64,000 nt of DNA from Brevibacillus migulae (GTDB taxonomy: Bacteria > Bacillota > Bacilli > Brevibacillales > Brevibacillaceae): NCBI RefSeq assembly GCF_004521915.1, contig NZ_SDKD01000010.1, forward strand, positions 130,213-194,212, given 5' to 3'. Shown in pieces: positions 17,788 to 24,848 of this stretch. The notes under the pieces were generated by a model. It searched no databases and was not told the origin of the DNA. It saw only the letters and a list, made by a program, of their open reading frames with translations. Numbering within the stretch: position 1 is the first letter of the stretch; the number at the start of each line of letters is the position of its first letter. The position numbers and the translations under genes are program-made.

Positions 17788-18408
17788 CTAACCGACGATA
17801 CGTACCAATTCCTCTAGCGTGATGCGATTGACAAATTTGCTGAATTTCTCTTTTCCCTTCGCCTTTTCCTTATAGAAATCGATCAGTGTGGTGATCACTG
17901 GGATCAGTCGGGCTTCCGGCAGTCCGGCAATGAGCAATTTGGCCAGTGATGGCGTAATCCCTTTGGGTTCTCCCCCGACATAGACATCAAAGGAATTTCG
18001 CATTTTTACAACGGAAATATCTTTTAAGAGCGGCTCGCTGGTCCCCAACGCACACCCCGCATAGCCGATCTTGAGCGGTGTAGGCGTTTCGATCCCTGCG
18101 ATCGCTTGCTGCAAGGTCCGGGCGGTTTCCAGCCCCGCCTCTTCCGCTCCTTTGCAGAAATTACAAGCAATCAGGCTTTTTGTCACAAAGCCTGCAGGAT
18201 GGACTTCAAGCCCGGAGCGTTCCAGTTCTTCCTTTATGGATTCGATCTGATCTGAAGGCACTTCCACATAAAGCTGTTTGAACGGTGTCATTTCAATTTT
18301 GGCTGCAGATTCGACTACGCTGCCGATTTTCGCCAACTGTACCGGCGTAAATAAGCTACCCCCAACTTGAACCTGCGGATTTACTGCGATTTTCACGGTC
18401 TCTCCCAT
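17788..18408 (-). CDS. Nitrite/sulfite reductase-like siroheme/4Fe-4S domain protein
   Basis: A 206-residue protein resembling one nitrite/sulfite reductase repeat: an N-terminal ferredoxin-like half (MTPFKQLYVEVPSDQIESI) and a C-terminal half with CNFCKGAEEAGLE and GYAGCALGTSE, the likely cysteine ligands of a 4Fe-4S/siroheme centre. It is far shorter than a full reductase, which has two such units, so it may be an electron-transfer or redox-sensing relative. The start is placed at ATG 18408, which has AGGAAAGG 8 nt upstream; a GTG three codons earlier overlaps that site. The promoter upstream has a G-rich element like a CsoR/CstR operator. Confidence 0.72.
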   Translation of the reverse strand: MGETVKIAVNPQVQVGGSLFTPVQLAKIGSVVESAAKIEMTPFKQLYVEVPSDQIESIKEELERSGLEVHPAGFVTKSLIACNFCKGAEEAGLETARTLQQAIAGIETPTPLKIGYAGCALGTSEPLLKDISVVKMRNSFDVYVGGEPKGITPSLAKLLIAGLPEARLIPVITTLIDFYKEKAKGKEKFSKFVNRITLEELVRIVG

Positions 18409-18443
18409 TTTGATCACCTTTCCTATTTGTCATGTAATTTTAT

Positions 18444-18471
18444 AGTATACCCCCGTACTGTATATGGTCAA
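18444..18471 (-). promoter_or_regulatory. Promoter with a CsoR/CstR-like G-tract dyad
   Basis: Minus-strand TTGACC and TATACT with 16-bp spacing. The spacer contains TACGGGGGTATAC, which resembles the GGGGGTAT half of CsoR-family operators. Flanking sequence forms an imperfect dyad (TATAGTATAC and GTACTGTATA around CCCC). The promoter is fairly clear; the operator identity is inference. Confidence 0.5.
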
Positions 18472-18567
18472 CATATTTTCTACGATGGACAGTCATGCAC
18501 TTCTTCATTTTTTCTACACATTCATATGATACGCTTTCTGCACCGAAGATAAGGAGGCATGGATACC

Positions 18568-20211
18568 GTGATGCGGAAAATGAAATCATTGAAAAAGCGG
18601 GCTGCACTTTCCATTGCGCTTTCTGGCGCTCTCGTGTTAACAGCCTGTGCAAATACGGAAGACACCCAGGGCAGCATGCAAGGCCACGATATGAGCTCCA
18701 TGAATCAAACGGATTCGTCTGGCGTGTCTATGAAACCGGACCAACCTTTTGAAGTGCTGACAGGGAATACGTTTACCCTTACGGCAAAAGAAAGCATGCT
18801 TCACTTGGATGAAAAGACGATGAGAACAGCTTGAACCTATAATGGCACGGTACCAGGACCACAGCTGCGGGTGAGACAAGGTGAAACCGTTACAATCACC
18901 TTGAAGAATGAATTGCCGGAGCCAGTCACCATTCACTGGCATGGCCTCCCTGTCCCAAACAGTATGGACGGGATTCCTGGGGTAACCCAAAACGCGGTAA
19001 AGCCTGGCGAAAGCTTTACGTACGAATTCAAAGCGGATGTTCCCGGCACGTACTGGTACCATTCTCACCAGCATGGAGTCGTGCAGGTGGATAAAGGGCT
19101 TTATGGATCATTGGTCATTGAACCGAAAGATGCTCCACCGGTGGATAAAGATTTTACACTGGTCCTGGACGAATGGACAAAGGGCGAAAACATGACTCAC
19201 GCGGATCATGGGTCAAAGATAAGCAAGGACGCTGAAAATAGCAGCAGCGGTCATGAGGGCATGAACCACGAAAGCTCCCCGAACAAAGCTCATGTCGGAA
19301 TGGAGATGGGGAATATGGGAGCACAGATGAGCGATGCCGAAATGATGCCTCTGATGTACCCCATCTTTTCCGCGAACGGAAAGACGGGTTCTGCGATTGA
19401 CCCCTTGTCTGTCAAGGAAGGCGACAAAGTCAGAATTCGTTTGATTAATGCGGGTTTCCTCTCACACCAGCTTCATTTGCAGGGACACGAATTCAAGATC
19501 GTCTCGACTGATGGGCAACCGATTACCAATCCGCCTGCCGTGAACGGTCAATTGCTCAATATCGCTCCGGGAGAACGCTACGACTTTGAATTTGTTGCAA
19601 ATCATCCTGGCAAATGGTTGATTGAAGAGCATAGTTCCAACCCTGGTGCTAAGACTTTGGCGATCCCGCTCGTATACGAAGGAAAGGAAAACGCTACGGC
19701 AGCGCCAGATCTGGAAAACTTGCCCGTGATCGATATCACGAGTTATGGAGAAGCAGCGAAAAGCCGTTTCTCACTGGATGATCAATACGACATCACATAC
19801 AAGATGGATCTCGGAACGGATATGAACAAGGGAAAAACCACTTATACGATAAACGGAAAAGCTTTTCCCGACGTCCCTCCTCTGAACGTGAAAGAGGGAG
19901 ACCTTATCAAAGTAACACTGACCAACCAGTCACCTAAGGATGTGCACCCGATGCATTTGCACGGTCACTTCTTTCAAGTCTTGTCCAAGAACGGCCGACC
20001 TGTTTCCGGATCGCCATTGGTGAAGGATACCCTGAATATTTTACCTGGAGAGGAATACGTGGTTGCCTTCCAAGCAGACAATCCGGGAAATTGGATGTTC
20101 CATTGCCACGACTTGGGCCACGCCTCACAAGGTATGGTATCTGAAGTGAAATACGCTGGTTACCAACCGGATTTCACCATCGATCCTTCGGCAAACAATA
20201 TGCCTGAATAA
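18568..20211 (+). pseudogene. Multicopper oxidase (laccase/CopA-like lipoprotein) with in-frame TGA
   Basis: One continuous reading frame of a multicopper oxidase is broken only by TGA at 18832-18834 (codon 89 from GTG 18568), exactly where homologues carry Trp in a W-T-Y-N-G-T-V-P-G-P segment. All four copper motifs are intact: HWHGLP, WYHSHQHG, HPMHLHGH and the Cys-containing MFHCHDLGHASQGM. A lipobox (LVLTAC) anchors it outside the membrane. A His/Met-rich insert (about residues 210-265) resembles copper-storing loops of CopA/PcoA-type proteins. GGAGG lies 10 nt before GTG 18568 but only 1 nt before ATG 18559. Possible explanations are a recent nonsense mutation (TGG to TGA), read-through, or a base-calling error. 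Downstream restart at GTG 18871 would lack the signal peptide. Confidence 0.85.
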
Positions 20212-20216
20212 ACAAC

Positions 20217-20255
20217 AGAGGGCACGGAACTCGAAACGTTCCTGCCCTCTTTTTA
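20217..20255. terminator. Terminator between convergent oxidase and kinase genes
   Basis: Arms AGAGGGC and GCCCTCT with inner GGAAC/GTTCC, then five T on the plus strand. The last bases coincide with the kinase stop codon. Confidence 0.88.
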
Positions 20256-21584
20256 TCTGGATGGGAGTTGAATAGTGACGGTTGTTCCCTGTCCTTCTAC
20301 GCTGCAGATGTCAATCTCCCCATCATGCGCTTCCACGATCCCCTTGACGATCGTCAGCCCTAATCCAGAGCCGCCTGTTTCCCGATGACGCGAGCGATCC
20401 CCGCGATAAAATCGCTCAAACACATGCGGAAGATCCTCTGCCGCGATCCCGCTGCCGTCATCTACTACCTTGGCGATGATGAGACTGCCCTGTGTTTCTA
20501 CCATTACGTCTACCTTTCCGCCCGCCGCAGTGTGTTTGAATGAGTTGGTCAACAAATTGGCGAACACTTGTCCCAAGCGATGCTCATCCCCCACCACCCA
20601 AGCGTCGGAAACGATCGTACTGCTTAAGGTTATTTGTTTTTGTTGGCATATGGGCCGCATGGAGTCGACGATGCTTTCCACTACCTTGCTCACATTCACG
20701 ACTTCGTGTGCCATGTTCATCGATCCCGCTTCTGCCTGGATCACTTGATCGAGGTCACTGACAATGCGGATCAGGCGCAATACTTCGGATCGCGTTGCCT
20801 CCATATGCTCAGTGGTCGGCTTCCATACGCCGTCAATCATTCCTTCCGTTTGAGCAAGTAGCGTATTGAGCGGCGTTCGTAATTCATGGGCAATGTCAGA
20901 GGTCAACCGTTTTCGCAGCTCTTCCTGCTGCTGCAGATTCTGAATGAGATGATTAAACGTCCTCACTAATCCGGACAATTCGTCGTTTCCCGATGGTTCG
21001 GTTACTCTGACTGACAGGTTTCCTTTTGCCGCAGCCAGCGCAGCTGCGCTCATTTCCACGATCGGTCTCGCAATCCTGCGCGCTGTCAAGACACTGACCA
21101 CACATACCAGTACAATGAGGACAACCATCGTCCATTGCAATGCATTCGTATGGGCCATTTGAAAATGCTCTTCCAATGTGATTGCGCTTGAATTGTTATG
21201 CTCAATTTGCAAATAGCCAATCAGCTTTCCTTTCTGTACAATTGGAATCCGATCATCCATGGATGTGACCGACGCTGCATCTGAACCCTTACTACCAAAT
21301 ACGCGAATGATTCGATGTTGGTCATCATACAAAGATACGCGTAGCCCGAGGACCTTGGAGGCTGTGTCCAGTTTCAAAAATGCTTGTTCATTCCACTTGT
21401 TTTCTTGTTGATACCCTTCATGTATCAGGGATAACAGCTCTCTTTGATGCTGCTCGTTTACATCACGGATGTAGAGGTTGAAATGATAATCCATCTCTTT
21501 GATGGACAGAAAAGTGGAAATGAGTATCCCGCTTGCCCCAACCGCCATAAATGCCAAAGCGAGTTTGATCCAGATCCGTTTCAT
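20253..21584 (-). CDS. Sensor histidine kinase, OmpR-partner (BaeS/WalK-like) type
   Basis: A 443-residue membrane kinase. Helix one (residues ~6-28), an extracytoplasmic sensor of about 115 residues and helix two (about 150-170) lead into a HAMP domain, a HisKA domain with DIAHELRTPLNTLL (phospho-His), and an HATPase domain with NLLTNSFKHT, DDGSGIA and GGSGLGLTIVKGIVEAHDG. It starts 3 bp after the regulator stop codon, so they form one operon. It converges on the multicopper oxidase gene. A link with copper or envelope stress is only suggested by position. Confidence 0.93.
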   Translation of the reverse strand: MKRIWIKLALAFMAVGASGILISTFLSIKEMDYHFNLYIRDVNEQHQRELLSLIHEGYQQENKWNEQAFLKLDTASKVLGLRVSLYDDQHRIIRVFGSKGSDAASVTSMDDRIPIVQKGKLIGYLQIEHNNSSAITLEEHFQMAHTNALQWTMVVLIVLVCVVSVLTARRIARPIVEMSAAALAAAKGNLSVRVTEPSGNDELSGLVRTFNHLIQNLQQQEELRKRLTSDIAHELRTPLNTLLAQTEGMIDGVWKPTTEHMEATRSEVLRLIRIVSDLDQVIQAEAGSMNMAHEVVNVSKVVESIVDSMRPICQQKQITLSSTIVSDAWVVGDEHRLGQVFANLLTNSFKHTAAGGKVDVMVETQGSLIIAKVVDDGSGIAAEDLPHVFERFYRGDRSRHRETGGSGLGLTIVKGIVEAHDGEIDICSVEGQGTTVTIQLPSR

Positions 21585-21587
21585 CGT

Positions 21588-22283
21588 TTATCTCCTATTC
21601 CGGGAAGGGTCATCGAATCGATAGCCAATCCCGTAAACCGTCTTGATCAACTCTGGTTGTCTGGGGTCATCCTCAATTTTTTGCCGCACATTTTTGACAT
21701 GGGTATCGATCGTGCGGTCATTCCCTTCAAAATCTAAACCCAGTACCTCTTCGACCAACTCGTCTCTCGTCCAAGTACGCCCCGGATAGCGAAGCAGCGT
21801 GGTGAGTAGGCGAAATTCGCTGGGCGTCATGTCGATTGGCTTCCCTTTCTTTGTGACTCTTTTTTCCCGCAAAGAAACAAGCAGGTCCCCCATCTCCACA
21901 ATGTCACTCAACACTTGATATTCTCCCGAGCGCCGCAGGATCGCGCGCACACGTGCTACGAGCTCCCGCGGGCTAAATGGCTTCACCAAGTAATCATCCG
22001 CACCGATTTCCAGCCCGCGTACACGATCTGCCTCCCCGCTTTTCGCGGTCAGCATCAGAAGCGGAACGCGAGACGTCTTGCGGATTTCTCTGCAGATTTC
22101 TTCGCCAGAAATATCCGGCAACATCAGATCAAGGATAACCAGTTCAATGGAGTATGTATCCATGTAATCCAAAGCAGCTTGGCCATTTTCTGCGGTGAAA
22201 ACGTGGTATCCCTCCTTTTGCAAGTAAGAAGAAAGGATCTCAAGCATTTGCGGTTCATCATCTACTATCAGTATCGCAGACAT
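21588..22283 (-). CDS. Response regulator, OmpR/PhoB type
   Basis: A 231-residue regulator: receiver domain with DDE (residues 8-10), phospho-acceptor Asp52 in LVILDLMLPDISG and Lys in DDYLVKPFSPREL, followed by a winged-helix DNA-binding domain (DMTPSEFRLLTTLLRYPGRTWTRDEL and RTIDTHVKNVRQKIEDDP). First gene of the two-component operon with the downstream kinase. Target genes cannot be read from the sequence. Confidence 0.94.
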   Translation of the reverse strand: MSAILIVDDEPQMLEILSSYLQKEGYHVFTAENGQAALDYMDTYSIELVILDLMLPDISGEEICREIRKTSRVPLLMLTAKSGEADRVRGLEIGADDYLVKPFSPRELVARVRAILRRSGEYQVLSDIVEMGDLLVSLREKRVTKKGKPIDMTPSEFRLLTTLLRYPGRTWTRDELVEEVLGLDFEGNDRTIDTHVKNVRQKIEDDPRQPELIKTVYGIGYRFDDPSRNRR

Positions 22284-22375
22284 TCATCGCCACCTCACTT
22301 TCAAGCAATAATGGTAGTATAGGGGTAATTTGTGGAGAAAGTATGAAGTCCCCTCGATATGATTAATCGTATAAA

Positions 22376-22407
22376 ATAGAAGCAACCCCTGCAAATAGAC
22401 AGGGGCT
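22376..22407 (-). terminator. Hairpin with T-rich tail
   Basis: Minus-strand arms CCCCTG and CAGGGG around 8 nt, followed by a T-rich stretch. It lies just after the stop codon of the putative short gene remnant at 22426-22604. Confidence 0.5.
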
Positions 22408-22425
22408 CCCATGTTCCGCAAACCT

Positions 22426-22604
22426 TTATTCAGGAATGTCAGACAGATCAAGTTCTTTGGGTACAATGATTCCTCTCCTTTCCCCCGGCCCCGATGGTGA
22501 AAACGTAAATGCCCTTCATTGTTCACAGCTATCTCCTGCGCTCCATCATCAAAACGCAAAATCGGAAACGTTGGGCCAAACGAAGCACCCGATTCTTCGT
22601 CCAT
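22426..22604 (-). pseudogene. Possible short gene with a frameshift in a G-run
   Basis: An ATG-led minus-strand frame reads MDEESGASFGPTFPILRF and DDGAQEIAVNNEG, then enters a G-rich run (GGGGCCGGGGG). If that run had one more G, the frame would continue as RGERRGIIVPKELDLSDIPE and stop at 22426, right before a hairpin terminator, giving a 59-residue acidic protein. As read, the frame passes through the terminator instead. There is no convincing ribosome-binding site. The evidence is the plausible C-terminus and terminator placement only. The surrounding 22284-22663 stretch holds nothing else I can identify. Confidence 0.3.
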
Positions 22605-22663
22605 TTGTTACTTTGTTGAGGTCTTTCGTCAATGATATTTCTCGATGATCGGAGGTGATGACA

Positions 22664-22834
22664 TTGCCTTTGTGGGTATTTGTTGTGATGAGCGTTGCAG
22701 GTATTTTGTTGATTGGCGCGGTGTATGACTTTATCAATAAGAAGAAAAACAAGAAGGTAATTGTAGAATCAAGGACTCAGAATGCATTTGATGAAATCAC
22801 AGATCCAAGAAGTAAGGATGGCCAACCTTTCTAG
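22664..22834 (+). CDS. Small single-span membrane protein
   Basis: A 56-residue protein starting at TTG 22664 behind a near-perfect ribosome-binding site (GGAGGTGAT, 8 nt spacing). One hydrophobic helix (residues 2-21, PLWVFVVMSVAGILLIGAVY) is followed by a Lys-rich patch (NKKKNKK), which predicts an inside C-terminus, and a polar tail ending DPRSKDGQPF. I do not recognise the family; the layout resembles small sporulation or division membrane proteins, which is not evidence of function. Confidence 0.75.
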   Translation: MPLWVFVVMSVAGILLIGAVYDFINKKKNKKVIVESRTQNAFDEITDPRSKDGQPF

Positions 22835-22896
22835 GCGAGAACATTACTCGATCTTCAGCGTGGACAGAAACCGGTATCGTCCGAGAGAAATCCATT

Positions 22897-23253
22897 TCAC
22901 ATCTTTGCATCATGCAGATTCAATATGAAGACTGTTGCCACGATCAGGAGGGACAGCGCCAAAAAAGCAGCTGCGAGCGCACCTCGCCCTGCTGCGTACA
23001 AAGCAGTAGAAGCAACAACGAACACAACCAGCTTTAGCGCTGTTCGTATGGGGAAGGAAAAAATAGGGAGCGATGCCCTTGGAGCGAGAAACACACTCCA
23101 TAGAACAGCGATGAACAGTGGTGCTGCGACCGCCAGTATGATTTTGACCGCCGCCCCTGCACTGATATGATAACCCCAGTAGCTAAACGCAGCTAATGCA
23201 CCTAGTTCCAGCAGGAAAAATGCGGTGAGGATGCAAACCCCTACCCCATTCAT
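22897..23253 (-). CDS. YrdB/DUF2568-family membrane protein
   Basis: A 118-residue protein with four predicted transmembrane helices (residues ~5-28, 33-53, 64-85, 88-110). The pattern LELGALAAFSYWGY, VKIILAVAAPLFIAVLWSVFLAPRA is that of the YrdB/DUF2568 family, of unknown function. GAGGGGG lies before the ATG. It is monocistronic as far as can be seen. Confidence 0.82.
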   Translation of the reverse strand: MNGVGVCILTAFFLLELGALAAFSYWGYHISAGAAVKIILAVAAPLFIAVLWSVFLAPRASLPIFSFPIRTALKLVVFVVASTALYAAGRGALAAAFLALSLLIVATVFILNLHDAKM

Positions 23254-23338
23254 TTTCTAACCCCCTCTCGTTTCGTTTATCCAAGGGCCATGTGATTTCC
23301 CTTACCATCCAATGTAGCATAACGAATCATGATTAGCG

Positions 23339-23374
23339 CAAAAAAATGTAGAACCTTGCCCAGCAGCAAGGTTC
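23339..23374 (-). terminator. Terminator of the holin-like gene
   Basis: Minus-strand arms GAACCTTGC and GCAAGGTTC around 6 nt, followed by a T-run, 15 nt after the stop codon. Confidence 0.88.
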
Positions 23375-23388
23375 GTTTGATATGATAT

Positions 23389-23652
23389 TCATCTGCGTGA
23401 CATGGTTTGTTTGATCATCTGATGGATCGTAATCGCCGCACCCGCCGAAATGATTCCATTCGATATGCCATTTACGGTAAATCCGATTGTTACAATCCCA
23501 GCAATGCTGCCCGCAATCAGTAAGATCCAAATAATCATCCATCGTGGAAAATTTGGTGTCTGCTTTAACGCGTAGCCCAATACCAGCAAAGCTGGGGTAA
23601 CAACCACGAGCGACGGATGCAGCGTGATTTTTTCAATCAAATCAATCAGCAT
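23389..23652 (-). CDS. Phage-holin-like small membrane protein
   Basis: An 87-residue protein with about three hydrophobic segments (residues ~14-28, 37-55, 60-75) and a basic C-terminal tail (HQMIKQTMSRR), in the manner of the Hol44/holin superfamily V: LLVLGYALKQTPNFPRWMIIWILL and a Gly/Ile-rich last helix. Holins make membrane lesions that release endolysin. No endolysin, capsid or integrase gene is near, so this is an orphan holin-like gene. ATG 23652 is preferred over the GTG three codons upstream because GGGGG sits 8 nt before it. Confidence 0.7.
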   Translation of the reverse strand: MLIDLIEKITLHPSLVVVTPALLVLGYALKQTPNFPRWMIIWILLIAGSIAGIVTIGFTVNGISNGIISAGAAITIHQMIKQTMSRR

Positions 23653-23761
23653 CAGTACCACCCCCTACTGTTTCACTTCGCTGTTCCTATTTTAATCATA
23701 TGAAACAAGCGTCGTCGGGGATTGGATGGATGTCCATTCTCCTAAAAATTGGGAAGTTGTC

Positions 23762-24424
23762 CTACTTCGTCATTTCCGCGATTTGATCCGATTCATACAG
23801 CTTGACCCTCTCATGATTCTCTAGCTGGTCTGCGATCACCATGGCCCGCGCAACCCGACCAGCCTCGATCGGCCGATACTTCCGCCACTTTCCGATGAGC
23901 AATGCGGACAAGGGCTTGGCCAACAACTCACCCGCCTTTTCACCGAAGCGAAATTCCTGGCGATCGCCGAGCAACAGAGAGGGTCGAAAAATGTGCAAGC
24001 TCGGCAGATCTAGCTGGATCAGCTGTTCTTCCAGTTCTCCTTTTACACGGCTGTAGAAAATAGACGACTGGGCATTCGCCCCCATCGAGGAGACAAGCAG
24101 AAAGTTGCTCACTCCATGATTTTTGGCCATTCTCCCGAGGCTTAACGGATATTCATAGTCTACAACGCGAAACGCTTCCTGTGATTGTGCCTTCTTAATC
24201 GTGGTACCTAAACAACAAAATACGGAATCTACCTGAAAAAGTTCATCCGCCTGTTCTAGCTGATTAAAATCAATCAAGCGATGATCGAGCTTTTCATGCT
24301 GAAGCCCGAGGGGACGCCTTGAAATCGCAATAATTTTTTCATAAGCTGGGTTGTCCAACAGCTGTTTGACCAAATGCCCGCCGATTAATCCGGTAGCCCC
24401 TGCTACCAGAGCGGTCCGTTTCAT
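23762..24424 (-). CDS. NAD(P)-binding Rossmann oxidoreductase (HTATIP2-like SDR)
   Basis: A 220-residue atypical short-chain dehydrogenase. The dinucleotide motif is GATGLIGGHL near the N-terminus, followed by AISRRPLGL. FCCLGTTIKKAQSQEAFRVVDYEY is characteristic of the HTATIP2/TIP30-like group, and LVSSMGANAQSSIFYSRVKGELE contains Ser and YxxxK. The substrate is unknown; members may act on quinones or merely bind NADPH. The ATG at 24424 has GGAGGG about 7 nt upstream. Confidence 0.85.
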   Translation of the reverse strand: MKRTALVAGATGLIGGHLVKQLLDNPAYEKIIAISRRPLGLQHEKLDHRLIDFNQLEQADELFQVDSVFCCLGTTIKKAQSQEAFRVVDYEYPLSLGRMAKNHGVSNFLLVSSMGANAQSSIFYSRVKGELEEQLIQLDLPSLHIFRPSLLLGDRQEFRFGEKAGELLAKPLSALLIGKWRKYRPIEAGRVARAMVIADQLENHERVKLYESDQIAEMTK

Positions 24425-24462
24425 AGGGCTCCCTCCTGTCGAGTTTGCTCTTTCACATAGAC

Positions 24463-24497
24463 AGAAAGAAAGCATACCCGTCTGGTATGCTTTCTCT
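24463..24497. terminator. Bidirectional terminator
   Basis: Perfect arms GAAAGCATACC and GGTATGCTTTC with T-rich flanks on both strands, just after the small basic protein gene. Confidence 0.85.
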
Positions 24498-24506
24498 TCA
24501 TTTTTC

Positions 24507-24716
24507 TTACACGCCTGTACGTCTGCGTTGGTTGTTCGGTTTTTTGGTTTGTTGGCTTTTCATCGTTTGGTTACCAGGCTTTCCGTTCATGAAGGACTTT
24601 CCGGAAGCTTGCTCCTGTTTCTTTTGCGCAAGCTTGCGTCTCATCGCTTCCTGCAAGCTGATTTTTCCCGGCTTTTGCTCTTCTGTTTCTGTAGGCTTCT
24701 GATTGTCCTGCGTCAT
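24507..24716 (-). CDS. Small basic hypothetical protein
   Basis: A 69-residue, Lys/Gln-rich, apparently unstructured protein (QEAMRRKLAQKKQEQASGKS through QTKKPNNQRRRTGV). GGAG lies 9 nt before the ATG and a strong terminator follows, so it is a real transcription unit. The C-terminal cluster of basic residues suggests nucleic-acid or ribosome contact, but I do not recognise the family. Confidence 0.72.
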   Translation of the reverse strand: MTQDNQKPTETEEQKPGKISLQEAMRRKLAQKKQEQASGKSFMNGKPGNQTMKSQQTKKPNNQRRRTGV

Positions 24717-24795
24717 ATATGCAACTCCTGTTCAAGCATATTTCTATCCCCTATTGTAGACGATTTCCGGCGCTACTTCCAGCGGTCCTTCACGA

Positions 24796-24833
24796 GAAAA
24801 AAGACGTGAATCCACAAATGGGCTCAGCGTCTT
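24796..24833 (-). terminator. Terminator of the ferredoxin oxidoreductase operon
   Basis: Minus-strand arms AAGACG and CGTCTT with inner CCA/TGG pairing, followed by a T-run, 16 nt after the stop codon. Confidence 0.68.
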
Positions 24834-24848
24834 CATTCGATTTATTTT

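Noticed and set aside
18832..18834. TGA of the multicopper oxidase as a selenocysteine codon
   Set aside because: The residue is Trp in homologues, not Cys, and no suitable stem-loop follows the codon; a mutation or read-through is simpler.
20253..22283. Two-component system as dedicated copper sensor for the multicopper oxidase
   Set aside because: Convergent position is the only link; the sensor domain shows no metal-binding motif.
22436..22648. Plus-strand 70-codon frame overlapping the putative short gene
   Set aside because: It has no ribosome-binding site and no plausible domain, and is opposite the terminator-linked minus-strand frame.
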